Shown: piece by piece, positions 22,182-30,653 of the stretch | Layout of the letters: the number at the start of each line of letters is the position of its first letter | Position numbering within the stretch: position 1 is the stretch's first letter | Assembly (NCBI GenBank): GCA_027449965.1 | Contig: DAIDKP010000024.1 | Location: 62,001-126,000, forward strand | Direction: 5' to 3' | DNA length: 64,000 nt | Source: Acidobacteriaceae bacterium | GTDB lineage: Bacteria; Acidobacteriota; Terriglobia; Terriglobales; Acidobacteriaceae | Position numbers and translations under genes: made by a program | The notes under the pieces: generated by a model | Databases searched by the model: none | Seen by the model: only the letters and a program-made list of their open reading frames with translations | What the model was told of the DNA's origin: nothing

Positions 22182-22212
22182 GCCCTACCACAAAAGTGGT
22201 AGGGCTAAATTT
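22182..22212 (+). terminator. Intrinsic terminator after the small peptide gene
   Basis: A perfect 10-bp stem (GCCCTACCAC with GTGGTAGGGC), AAAA loop, then TAAATTT. The T-tract is short and interrupted but the stem is perfect. Confidence 0.75.
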
Positions 22213-22288
22213 GTCCATAGGCCTTTTCTAATTCATTTGGGTGTATGCTAGCCCTATCGTGATGGAACAACATTCACGTGGGGATGCC

Positions 22289-23164
22289 ATGAAACTACAG
22301 TTGAGCATTTATGCCGTTGTTATTATCGACATCATCCTATCAGGGACTTTGGGCTTTTGCTACCGAACTGGCGACAGGAAGTACATCTGGAAAAATGTCT
22401 CCAACTTGGGTTATTTTCGCGCCTTATGTGGCATCGCGACTCTTGGCCTTGCCTTGCTTGTAGACCGATATCCTGTTTCCGCAATGCGTTCGCTGTATTT
22501 TTATTCATATTACGTGCTTTATCTTGGACTGACTGCACTTGCATTCAAACTATACTTCGAGATATTCCGCAAAGCGACCGTGGCTTTTCCAGGTTTTTCG
22601 CGCTGGGGTAGTTCAATTCTTGCATGGATCATCGTAGTAATTGTGGCTATTGCGATGATGAATCTTGGCTCCGCCAACTCAGGACAAGATCCAGTAGCAC
22701 GCGGGGCAATTAACATGGTGCGCGCCATCGAGACTGTGAGTCTTTGCGTGGTCGCCATGCTCTTCTACCTAGTTCGATCAATGGGGCTGTCGTGGCGAAG
22801 TAAAGTTTATGGAATCATGACGGGCTTCCTGCTGGCCAGCCTTGGCGGCGTCATTCAAACAGCGCAATATCAGTTTCATCTGGAATCCAACGTCATCTTG
22901 ATTGCATTCTACCAATACGCCGGAATTATTTCGTTAATCATCTGGATCGGCTATGCCTTCCTGCCTGAGCCGCTGCCCAGGCCGGTCACGGTTCCTGCTG
23001 ACTCGCCCGTCTATCGCTGGAGCCAGATTGCTGCTGCCCTGGGAGCGAAGACTCAGGTGGCGATGCCCGAACCGCAGCACAGCTTTTTCCTGGCCGATGT
23101 GGAAAAAGTTGTCGACAAGGTCTTCACCCGCCACATGCAGGAGACGCCGGAGTCGAACGGCTAG
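22289..23164 (+). CDS. Seven-transmembrane-helix membrane protein, unknown function
   Basis: A 291-residue integral membrane protein, ATG at 22289 with GGGGAT upstream. Seven hydrophobic helices can be placed at about residues 5-24, 42-57, 68-88, 106-126, 143-162, 172-190 and 203-221. Short loops and a soluble C-terminal tail of about 65 residues follow (FLPEPLPRPVTVP to EKVVDKVFTRHM). It has no enzyme motif, no rhodopsin Lys signature and no transporter motif that I recognise. Its topology recalls small 7-TM sensor modules, but there is no attached kinase, cyclase or phosphatase. Neighbours are the exported peptide upstream and, convergently, a STAS partner-switching cassette; a strong terminator follows. 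Confidence 0.7.
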   Translation: MKLQLSIYAVVIIDIILSGTLGFCYRTGDRKYIWKNVSNLGYFRALCGIATLGLALLVDRYPVSAMRSLYFYSYYVLYLGLTALAFKLYFEIFRKATVAFPGFSRWGSSILAWIIVVIVAIAMMNLGSANSGQDPVARGAINMVRAIETVSLCVVAMLFYLVRSMGLSWRSKVYGIMTGFLLASLGGVIQTAQYQFHLESNVILIAFYQYAGIISLIIWIGYAFLPEPLPRPVTVPADSPVYRWSQIAAALGAKTQVAMPEPQHSFFLADVEKVVDKVFTRHMQETPESNG

Positions 23165-23197
23165 CGCATTGCACGACATTTTCGGGATCGATACAAT

Positions 23198-23232
23198 CGG
23201 GCTGGATGGGAACTCCATCCAGCCCGGTTTTG
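23198..23232 (+). terminator. Intrinsic terminator after the 7-TM gene
   Basis: A perfect 12-bp stem (CGGGCTGGATGG with CCATCCAGCCCG) around a five-base loop, followed by GTTTTG. It lies 33 bases after the 7-TM stop codon and before the convergent STAS gene. Confidence 0.88.
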
Positions 23233-23245
23233 TTCGCACGCGAAA

Positions 23246-23605
23246 TCAAAGAGCTGCCAGCGCAGCCTGCTGATCGGGAAAGAGATTGGCATACTTGGTG
23301 ATGCCCACCATGGTAAAGACCTTCTGAAAATGCGCCGAGAGGCCAAAGGCGTGAACCTTTTGCCCGGAGTTGGAGGCCTCGATCATCGTCTGGATCACAA
23401 GCGCAATTCCACTGGAGTTGATGTATTCCACTTTCGTAAAATCCAGAAGAATAATGCGCACGGTTTCTTTGGACAGGCTCTGGTACGCGCCCACCACCGC
23501 ATCGCGTGAAGTGCTGGAGATATCCCCTTCAAAACGGATCACGGAAACCGGATGGCCGGTGGGTGAGGTGAGTTGATCGATACGGGAACGGGTCTCTGTC
23601 TGCAC
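23246..23605 (-). CDS. STAS-domain anti-sigma factor antagonist (RsbV/SpoIIAA-like)
   Basis: A 119-residue STAS protein. In partner switching the unphosphorylated antagonist binds the anti-sigma kinase and frees its target. Seen: VIRFEGDISSTSRDAV, the core strand IILLDFTKVEYIN, and the phosphorylation loop NSSGIALVI with the conserved Ser. The GTG at 23605 has AAGGGAG upstream; a TTG directly after the preceding stop is the other option. Third gene of the cassette phosphatase-ATPase-STAS. The sigma factor or other output is not in the window. Confidence 0.88.
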   Translation of the reverse strand: MQTETRSRIDQLTSPTGHPVSVIRFEGDISSTSRDAVVGAYQSLSKETVRIILLDFTKVEYINSSGIALVIQTMIEASNSGQKVHAFGLSAHFQKVFTMVGITKYANLFPDQQAALAAL

Positions 23606-23668
23606 TGCGTGTGTTCTCCCTTGCAAGCGAATCGGAAAAGTGGCAGCCGCGGCGCGTAGCGACGGCAA

Positions 23669-24106
23669 TCAATGTTTGTGAAGGCGGATCAGCAGGCGAA
23701 CATAGCTGCTGCCGTGGCTGTCTGCAACCCATTCCACCTCATCGACAAGCGCCTGGATGAGGAACATTCCCATGCCGCGCGGGTCTTCCTCGCCGTGCAT
23801 CTTGCGATCGATATCGGGTTTGGGTGGTTGTACGTGAAGGCCTTCCCCATCGTCTATGACCTTGACTTCCAGCGCATCCTTGCGGGCGGAAAGCACGACG
23901 CCGACAGTGAGATTTTCATTGAGTCGGTTGCCATGTTCCATGGCGTTGATGCAGGCTTCTGCAATCGCTGTCTTCAGATCTTCGATCCGGTCTTCCTCAA
24001 AGCCCATCAGCTTGGCTACGGAGGCAGCTGTGCTCATGGCTACTTTTTCAAAGCCGAGACGAGACGGCAGCTTGACCTCAACCGTACTGGACGCAATCGC
24101 TTCCAT
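23669..24106 (-). CDS. Anti-sigma regulatory factor, HATPase_c (RsbW-like serine kinase)
   Basis: A 145-residue GHKL ATPase of the RsbW/SpoIIAB type, which sequesters a partner and phosphorylates the STAS antagonist. N-box AEACINAMEHGN, G1 box VIDDGEGLHV and G2 box DPRGMGMFLIQALVDEVEW are all present, so ATP binding looks intact. The ATG at 24106 is placed by AGAGG five bases upstream. It lies 52 bases after the phosphatase gene and 63 before the STAS start, consistent with one operon. Confidence 0.9.
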   Translation of the reverse strand: MEAIASSTVEVKLPSRLGFEKVAMSTAASVAKLMGFEEDRIEDLKTAIAEACINAMEHGNRLNENLTVGVVLSARKDALEVKVIDDGEGLHVQPPKPDIDRKMHGEEDPRGMGMFLIQALVDEVEWVADSHGSSYVRLLIRLHKH

Positions 24107-24158
24107 TCGAGCCTCTTGCGGTTCGGCCAGATCACTCCAGCCCGAAATTCTCAATCTT

Positions 24159-25358
24159 CTACGGCTGTGGCAGATGGATGATGGCAAGCGCCGTCATATC
24201 ATCGGTCTGCGGGGAACCGGCAGCGAAGCTGAGCAGGCTTGCCCACAGTGTACTGAGCATATCACCAGAGTTATCGGCCTGGCTTGCAGAAAATTCATGC
24301 AAAAGGCGATCTTCCCCAAACTCTTCCTCACCCTGAAAAACTTCCGTCAGGCCGTCCGTATACAGCAGTAGACGACTGCCGGGCGGAAAGGGCAGGGTCT
24401 GGCTGGAGTAGGTCATGCCTGGCAGCATGCCCAGCGGCGTGCCCGAGGCATCGATCTTGTGCGTCGCGCCGTCCGGCGTCAGGATGAAGCCAGGGTTATG
24501 GCCTGCGTTGAGCAGCTCAATCTGCTCGCCAACCGGGTCAAGCCGAGCCAGAATCGCCGTAACATACCGCCGACGCGCTTCCTCGCCCTCCTGCCAGTGG
24601 TGCTGGTTGGCCTGGCGAGCCAGTGCGTCAAGAGGAATACCGCTCGAAGCCATGGCTCGGAAAGCCGAGCGAAAGCTGGAGGCCATCAGCGCAGAGGCTA
24701 ATCCTTTGCCAGCAACATCAGCCACGGCAAGCAGAATTTCGCCGCCTGGATGCGCCAGCACATCGACGTAGTCGCCACCTACCTCGTAGCAGGTCTCTGA
24801 ACGGACAGCCAGCGAAAATCCAGGCAGATCAGGCAGGTCGCGCGGCACGAGCGATCGCTGTATGTCGCGAGCTGCGTCCAGGTCTTTCTGCACCCTCGCC
24901 CATTCCAGATTGCGCTCAAAGTTACGAGCGTTTTCAAGAGCCACGGCTGCCTGCAGCGTGAGTCCCTGAAGAAAGTCCAGCTCATACAACGTGAGTGCGC
25001 GCTGCTGCGGTGGAAAGACAACGAGGGTTGTGAGCGGATGATCGTCGTGATCGCAAAGCGGAAACGCACACCCATCGGGAATGGCGTGTGACGTCAGGTC
25101 TGCCAGCGTCGAGGGCACGTCGCCAAAGGTTGTCGGCGGCTGAGCGGAATCTCTCTCCGGAGCAAGAAACGCTGCGCCCGACATCTCCAGTTCAAGCACG
25201 ACAATGCGCAGCACAGCGCGCAGAACCTCTGCTTCGGATGTTGTTGCGTGAACCTGCCGCGAAACCTCGAGCAACGCCTGAAGTCGCGCAACCTGTTGCT
25301 GCAGGTCGATCGTGGTTTCCACCGAGCCTGCATCCGAAGCGATGGGTTCTGATGTCAC
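24159..25358 (-). CDS. GAF-domain PP2C-type (SpoIIE/RsbU-like) serine phosphatase
   Basis: A 399-residue phosphatase expected to dephosphorylate the STAS protein. An N-terminal coiled coil (LQQQVARLQALLEVSRQVH) and GAF-type sensory domain (about residues 30-150) precede a PP2C/SpoIIE catalytic domain. Metal-binding acidic residues are seen in VGGDYVDV, AVADVAGKGLASALM, LLYTDGLTEVFQG and QTDDMTALAI. The connecting segment LDAARDIQRSLVPRDLPDLPG is typical of RsbU/RsbP enzymes. Start GTG at 25358 with AAGGAGATGAG upstream. No membrane segment, so the GAF domain would sense an internal signal. First gene of the cassette. Confidence 0.92.
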   Translation of the reverse strand: MTSEPIASDAGSVETTIDLQQQVARLQALLEVSRQVHATTSEAEVLRAVLRIVVLELEMSGAAFLAPERDSAQPPTTFGDVPSTLADLTSHAIPDGCAFPLCDHDDHPLTTLVVFPPQQRALTLYELDFLQGLTLQAAVALENARNFERNLEWARVQKDLDAARDIQRSLVPRDLPDLPGFSLAVRSETCYEVGGDYVDVLAHPGGEILLAVADVAGKGLASALMASSFRSAFRAMASSGIPLDALARQANQHHWQEGEEARRRYVTAILARLDPVGEQIELLNAGHNPGFILTPDGATHKIDASGTPLGMLPGMTYSSQTLPFPPGSRLLLYTDGLTEVFQGEEEFGEDRLLHEFSASQADNSGDMLSTLWASLLSFAAGSPQTDDMTALAIIHLPQP

Positions 25359-25384
25359 TGGTTTCTCATCTCCTTATGCAGTGT

Positions 25385-26635
25385 TCAGGGGGTCACTGTT
25401 CGGCGCGGCTTCGACCCGAAAAGGCCGTACCAGGCGATGAACAGATAGCACACTGCGGGAATCACAAAGGAGTGCTGAATGCCGGCATGATCGGCAACCC
25501 AGCCAATCAGCGCAGGAATGATGGCTCCTCCGACCACTGCGGTCATGATGAGGCCCGAGCCTTTGCTCGTCAGCGGGCCCAGCCCTACGATTCCCAAAGC
25601 AAAGATATTGGGGAACATGATCGAGTTGAAGAAGCCGCAGAGCACCAATGTCCAGATGGCGACCGAACCTGATGTGAACATGGAGGTGAGCACCATCGCC
25701 GTACCCAGAATGCCAAAGATGCCCAGTAGTTTGCCGGACTGAAAGCGGGTCAATATCCACGAACCAAGCAGACGACCGATCAACGCGCCAAGCCAGTACA
25801 GCGAGACCAGGAAGGAAGCTGTTTTTTCACTGGGAACGCCCTGCTGGTGAAAGTAATTGACGGCGATGGAGGCCAGGCCGACTTCGACGCCCACATACAG
25901 GAAGATGCCAACGGCACCCAGCACGGTGTGGCTGTAGCTCCAGATGCTGCGCGCCAGCATCGGATCGCCCGCCTTGGCGGGACGGAAAGCCTGCGTCTGC
26001 TGGATTGCCGGCAGATGCATGAACATCACGGCAAAGCCCAGAATCAGCAATCCTGCGGCAATGGCGATATACGGGCCACGAACGGTGTTGGCGATGGCGG
26101 CTGGCGTAGCCATCTTCGACGGATCCGTCAGAATATACGCACCCGCAACCAGCGGAGCGATGCTGCCTCCGAGGGAGTTGAGCGCCTGCGCCAGCGTCAG
26201 CCGGACGGGCGCGCTGTGTTCCGGACCCAGAATAGCGACATAGGGATTGACTGAGGTCTGAAGAGCCGTGACCCCCGCGCCCACCACGAAGACCGCGACC
26301 AGAAACAGCGGAAAACTGACTAGCCGGGCAGCGGGCACAAACAGCAGGCAGCCTGCCACCTGAATAAAGAGCGAAGTAACCATGGTGCGCTTGTAGCCGA
26401 TGCTCTCAATCAGCCGCGAAGTCGGCGAGGAAAAGACAAAGTAGGCGAGGAAAAATGCCGACTCCGCCAGCATGGCCAGCACATAGGGCAGGCTGAAGAT
26501 CGAGCGCAAATGCGGAACCAGCGCCATGTTGAGGTTGGTGATGAATCCAAAGATAAAAAACAGCACAGTGACCGTGATGAATGGGCCAAGATAGCTGGGC
26601 TGCTGCGCAGAGGTAGAGTCGGGCTGAGTAGACAT
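25385..26635 (-). CDS. MFS transporter, fucose/glucose/galactose permease type
   Basis: A 416-residue 12-helix carrier resembling the FucP sugar:proton symporter family. Seen: the N-terminal TVLFFIFGFITNLNMALVPH helix, the loop ESIGYKRTMVTSLF, PYVAILGPEHSA in the middle, and FNSIMFPNIFALGIVGLGP in the second half, a FucP-type feature. The ATG at 26635 gives the family N-terminus; an upstream open stretch overlaps the divergent gene and is not used. The divergent neighbour is a Gfo/Idh/MocA oxidoreductase, suggesting uptake and oxidation of a sugar or sugar derivative. Substrate not determinable. Confidence 0.88.
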   Translation of the reverse strand: MSTQPDSTSAQQPSYLGPFITVTVLFFIFGFITNLNMALVPHLRSIFSLPYVLAMLAESAFFLAYFVFSSPTSRLIESIGYKRTMVTSLFIQVAGCLLFVPAARLVSFPLFLVAVFVVGAGVTALQTSVNPYVAILGPEHSAPVRLTLAQALNSLGGSIAPLVAGAYILTDPSKMATPAAIANTVRGPYIAIAAGLLILGFAVMFMHLPAIQQTQAFRPAKAGDPMLARSIWSYSHTVLGAVGIFLYVGVEVGLASIAVNYFHQQGVPSEKTASFLVSLYWLGALIGRLLGSWILTRFQSGKLLGIFGILGTAMVLTSMFTSGSVAIWTLVLCGFFNSIMFPNIFALGIVGLGPLTSKGSGLIMTAVVGGAIIPALIGWVADHAGIQHSFVIPAVCYLFIAWYGLFGSKPRRTVTP

Positions 26636-26916
26636 GCGGTGCGAGTTCTTCCCTTCTGAATCGGAATCCGTTGTCTGCCGAGAGAATGCGCTTTGCATTA
26701 CCCGGGATGCGCTCCATCGCACATGCACCGCCGCGCAGGATGCGACGATCCGCCATGCAGGATTGGGTGCAAGAACACTATACGTTATGGGAGCCTGCGC
26801 ATGAGCGGCCAGTCTATAGCCGGGCTGAGCCAGCGACCCCATCGCGATCTCGATTACTGCCACTTCAGCAGCGTCCGACTTGCCTCCTCACAGTTCGACA
26901 TATCATCATGCTCATC

Positions 26917-27927
26917 ATGCAGACCATTCGTTGGGGCGTCCTCAGTACAGCGGCAATCGGAATCCACAAAGTCATCCCGGCCATGCAGGTCGGTGCCTTC
27001 ACCCGAATCGATGCCATCGCTTCCCGCAGCCTCGCCCGCGCCCAGGCATCTGCCGCAGCGCTCGGCATTGCGCGCGCCTACGGCAGTTATGAAGAGCTGC
27101 TCGATGACCCCGAGATCGACGCCATCTACAATCCGCTGCCCAACCCTCTGCATGTTCCCTGGACGATTCGCGCCGCAGAAGCGGGCAAGCATGTGCTCTG
27201 TGAAAAGCCGCTCGGCATCGACGCCGCCGATGCTGCGCAATTGCTGGAAGTGGAGCGGAGAACCGGGGTCAGAATCGGTGAAGCCTTCATGGTGCGCACG
27301 GCTCCGCAGTGGGTTCGCATCGAGCAGTTGATACGTAACGAAGCGATGGGGCGTCTGCTTTCGATCACCGGTGTCTTCAGCTATCACAACACCGATCCGC
27401 AGAATATCCGGAATCGGCTCGACACCGGCGGTGGCGCGCTGCTCGATATCGGTTGCTACATGATCCACGCCGCTCGCCACGCCTTCAGCGATGAGCCTCT
27501 TCGGGTAGTCGGAAGCATCGATCGCGACCCGCAGAGCGGCATCGACCGACTCACCTCAGCGATGCTCGAGTTCCCCGCCGGGCAGGCGATCTTCACCTGC
27601 TCCACACAGATGATTCCCCACCAGCGAATTCAGTTTTTATGCCAGGCGGGCCGCATGGAAATCGAGATTCCTTTCAACATGCCTCCGGACCGGCCCACAC
27701 GCATCTTTCTTGATGCCTACGGCGATTTATCTGGCAGCCTTGTGACCACCGAAACCTTCCCTCCATGCGATCAATACACCATCCAGGGCGATGCCTTCTC
27801 GCGCGCCATTCTGGACAACACTGCAGTGCCGGTTCCGGTGCTCGATGGCGTGCGCAATCTGGCGGTGATCGATGCCATCTTTACCTCGGCGCGCAATGGT
27901 CGATGGGAGACGCCACTTCGGTTTTAG
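26917..27927 (+). CDS. Gfo/Idh/MocA family NAD(P)-dependent oxidoreductase
   Basis: A 336-residue sugar dehydrogenase-like enzyme. Rossmann N-terminus IRWGVLSTAAIGIHKVIPAM, the cofactor segment YNPLPNPLHVPW and the catalytic EKP motif (CEKPLGID) are present. A GGALLDIGCYMIH segment is followed by a C-terminal beta-sheet dimer domain. This matches the D-xylose 1-dehydrogenase / trans-dihydrodiol dehydrogenase branch. Starts at 26908 or 26917 are both possible; neither has a clear ribosome-binding site. Divergent from the MFS sugar carrier. Substrate unknown. Confidence 0.9.
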   Translation: MQTIRWGVLSTAAIGIHKVIPAMQVGAFTRIDAIASRSLARAQASAAALGIARAYGSYEELLDDPEIDAIYNPLPNPLHVPWTIRAAEAGKHVLCEKPLGIDAADAAQLLEVERRTGVRIGEAFMVRTAPQWVRIEQLIRNEAMGRLLSITGVFSYHNTDPQNIRNRLDTGGGALLDIGCYMIHAARHAFSDEPLRVVGSIDRDPQSGIDRLTSAMLEFPAGQAIFTCSTQMIPHQRIQFLCQAGRMEIEIPFNMPPDRPTRIFLDAYGDLSGSLVTTETFPPCDQYTIQGDAFSRAILDNTAVPVPVLDGVRNLAVIDAIFTSARNGRWETPLRF

Positions 27928-28124
27928 CGCGTCATTCGGCGAAGCCAGATGATCGCGATGCCAGATGTGCTTGTCGAGTGGATGACGGGTTGCTTCCAAA
28001 AACGTGTCTCATTCAAGACGCGCCGCAATCCAGAAGACGTCGCATCCGAAACGCGACCCGCTTCCATTGGATACGCAAACAAGCTCTAGTAGAATATCTG
28101 TGGCAGCATCGAGAGGAACCGAAC

Positions 28125-28712
28125 ATGGCGGCATCATTTATGGCATCCAACGCAGCGCTCAAGGATGTACACGTGGACCTGAAGCGACGTATGGACAAAG
28201 CAGTGGCAGACTTCCAGCATCATTTGATTTCCCTACGCACCGGACGCGCAACGGCGGCTCTGCTGGACAATGTTCGCGTCGACTACTACGGCACCTTGAC
28301 GCCCCTCAATCAGGTTGCTCAGGTCAGTGCGCCAGAGGCAAACATGATCGTCGTGGCGCCATGGGATGCCGGCATGGTCAAAGAGATCGAAAAGGCGCTG
28401 CGCGCGCCGGAGCATGGATTCAATCCTCAAAGCGACGGCAAGCAGGTGCGTGTGCCGATTCCGCCCATGACCGAAGAGCGGCGACGAGACGTGGTCAAGC
28501 AACTCAACAAAGAGCTGGAAGATCATCGGACGGCCCTGCGAAACGTCCGCCGTGACGGCAACGAAACCTTGAAGAAGATGGCCAAGGACAAAAAACTGAG
28601 CGAGGATGAGGAAAAGCGCGCACAGGAAGAGGTTCAGGCCATGTTGAACGAAGAGATTCGACGCATGGAAGAGCTGGCAAAGAAGAAGGAAGCCGACATC
28701 ATGCAGGTGTAA
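28125..28712 (+). CDS. frr: Ribosome recycling factor
   Basis: A 195-residue RRF that, with EF-G, splits post-termination ribosomes. Start ATG at 28125 with GAGAGG eight bases upstream. Family features: LISLRTGRATAALLDNVRVDYYG, EANMIVVAPWD, RVPIPPMTEERRRDVVKQLN and the long three-helix-bundle C-terminus DGNETLKKMAKDK. About ten residues longer at the N-terminus than typical. It is not beside pyrH or tsf as in many genomes. A strong terminator follows 38 bases after the stop. Confidence 0.97.
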   Translation: MAASFMASNAALKDVHVDLKRRMDKAVADFQHHLISLRTGRATAALLDNVRVDYYGTLTPLNQVAQVSAPEANMIVVAPWDAGMVKEIEKALRAPEHGFNPQSDGKQVRVPIPPMTEERRRDVVKQLNKELEDHRTALRNVRRDGNETLKKMAKDKKLSEDEEKRAQEEVQAMLNEEIRRMEELAKKKEADIMQV

Positions 28713-28750
28713 CCAGGTCCGGGTGTAACGAAGTGACAACAATCAGCACA

Positions 28751-28782
28751 AAAAGCGGCTGCGAACCTTCGCAGCCGTTTTT
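28751..28782 (+). terminator. Intrinsic terminator after frr
   Basis: AAAA-G, a perfect 10-bp stem (CGGCTGCGAA / TTCGCAGCCG) with a two-base nominal loop (in practice 4 or 6 bases), then TTTTTG. The flanking A- and T-tracts mean it could act for both frr and the convergent EAL-domain gene. Confidence 0.92.
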
Positions 28783-28829
28783 GTGCCTGGGGTCGGAATC
28801 CAATCCCTATCAGCGCGGGCGGAATTCCG

Positions 28830-30431
28830 CTACTGCACCAGCCGCGGACGCGGTGCGCCAAAGAACTCCTGGTCCTGCTGATCGAGATAGCGGATCGCGA
28901 GGTACGCAGGCAGCGGACGCCCAAAACGCCAGCCCTGGACGCGCATCGTCTGACCACGCGCTCGCAGAAACTCCACCTGCGACTCCGTTTCGACACCTTC
29001 CACGATTACCTGCAGCCCAAGGGAGTGTGCGATGAAGAGTATCTGCGGCAGGATGGTAGCCGTGATTGAGTCCGTGCCAGCGGTGCGCGTGAAACTGCGA
29101 TCAATCTTGATCGCGTCCACCGTGAGCTCGTGCAGATACGAGAGACTGGAAAAACCCGTGCCGAAGTCATCGATGTGAACGTGATACCCGTGCGCATGCA
29201 GTTCCTGAATCGCGCGGCTGGCAGTGGACAGATCCGCCGTCGAGCGCTCGGTAATTTCAAGTGCGATCTGCTCCGGCAGAACGCCTTCCATCGCCGCGCA
29301 AATATCCAGACGCTCCAACAGAATGGAACTGGTCAAATCGCTGGGAGCAACGTTGAGGCTAAGTTGAATTTCTGATCGACTGTGAAGCAGCTCACCCATC
29401 TCTTCAAAGGCACGGCGAATGACCCAATCAGTAAGCTCGTGGATAAAACCGCGCTCTTCCGCAATGGCAACAAAAATAGACGGTGCCACCGGCAAGCCGT
29501 CGCGATCACGCCAGCGAACCAGCGTTTCAAATCCCACGCACTTGTCCGTGGCGAGATCGACAATCGGCTGATACACCAGCGAAAGCTGGCTTTTGCGAAT
29601 CGCACGGCGAAGCTGCTGTGGCAGACTGCGCCGCAATGTGACGGCAAAGATAACTGCAATCGCGATTCCGCCACCCAGCAAAGCACCCACCAGGACCATG
29701 CTGGTCACCAGCACCTCGTTGTGGTCGCGGATCAGCGCATTCGATTCTCGGGTGACCACACAGACGCTATTTTTGATCGAACAACGTGTGAGCAGCAGCG
29801 CGTTGCCTGCACGCAGGTGCCGCTGCCCAAAGACCCAGTCCGGCTGAACCGCGATTTTGTCTCCAGCGATACGGACCATCTGATGCGTGCGCGTGTTGAC
29901 CATGAGAACCATGAAGTCCATGCCCTGGCGTCGCAAACCCTCAAACAGAGTCGGAGAAAGAACAATGTTCACCGAACGCATGCCGACGATCGTTCCGAAC
30001 TGGCCAGGCGCCATCCGCAAAGGTACGGGCGTATACACCGATGTGCCCAGCGTCGAGATCATGACTGGCTGTTTCATGATGGGCGAACTGGTGAAGCGGC
30101 CGGCCACCGCCGTGCAACCAAGCTTGCCGTCGCGTATCCGTCCAATATCCTTTATCGCGCTGGACTGGAACAAGAGTATCCGCATGGAGGCGAGTTCACT
30201 GTCCGAGCAGAAATCCGGACCAACGTGATCGAACGTCCGGACGATGGTCATGAACTGGTCGGCGGCATCATCCGCCTGATGCACGATGCGCGAAGCAAAG
30301 TCATGCAGGACAAATTGTGCTGCTTGCTGCGCAGCATACAGACCACCCAGAAATCCTGCTCCCGAGCCAAGCACCAACCCAAGAAACAGGATCCCGGTGA
30401 TCTTTAACGACCTCTGCCGAACCAATGCCAC
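28830..30431 (-). CDS. CSS-motif EAL-domain cyclic-di-GMP phosphodiesterase, membrane-anchored
   Basis: A 533-residue protein: N-terminal helix (ITGILFLGLVLGSGAGFLGG), periplasmic CSS-type sensor (FCSDSEL near residue 74, CTAVAG, and Cys in LTRCSIKNSVCVV), a second helix (VLVGALLGGGIAIAVIFA), then an EAL domain. Catalytic-site residues are present: FETLVRW (ETL in place of EAL, a common active variant), LNVAPSDL, LEITERS, HIDDFGTGFSSLSYL, IKIDRSF and VEGVETESQ, so activity is likely. CSS-EAL proteins respond to disulphide/redox state in the periplasm, as known for this family. GTG start at 30431 with AAGGA upstream. Confidence 0.92.
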   Translation of the reverse strand: MALVRQRSLKITGILFLGLVLGSGAGFLGGLYAAQQAAQFVLHDFASRIVHQADDAADQFMTIVRTFDHVGPDFCSDSELASMRILLFQSSAIKDIGRIRDGKLGCTAVAGRFTSSPIMKQPVMISTLGTSVYTPVPLRMAPGQFGTIVGMRSVNIVLSPTLFEGLRRQGMDFMVLMVNTRTHQMVRIAGDKIAVQPDWVFGQRHLRAGNALLLTRCSIKNSVCVVTRESNALIRDHNEVLVTSMVLVGALLGGGIAIAVIFAVTLRRSLPQQLRRAIRKSQLSLVYQPIVDLATDKCVGFETLVRWRDRDGLPVAPSIFVAIAEERGFIHELTDWVIRRAFEEMGELLHSRSEIQLSLNVAPSDLTSSILLERLDICAAMEGVLPEQIALEITERSTADLSTASRAIQELHAHGYHVHIDDFGTGFSSLSYLHELTVDAIKIDRSFTRTAGTDSITATILPQILFIAHSLGLQVIVEGVETESQVEFLRARGQTMRVQGWRFGRPLPAYLAIRYLDQQDQEFFGAPRPRLVQ

Positions 30432-30653
30432 GGATACGTCCTTCTAATCGAACTATACGGCCAAGAACGCAGCCTCATTTCCCCTGGGGAAAATCACATT
30501 CTGGCCGAGCGCAGCCTTGGGGAATTCATTTGAGTTGATGACGCCCGATGTACCGGGTGCCATGCAGAAAACATCCGTACCAGCAAGGTAACACCTGTGT
30601 GGATTCCTAGCCAGCGTTTACCACGGCAGCATCCCTGATTGTGCCAGAAGTCG

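Noticed and set aside
26636-26863. 76-codon N-terminal extension of the MFS carrier
   Set aside because: Precedes the normal family start, lacks membrane-protein character and covers the divergent promoter region.
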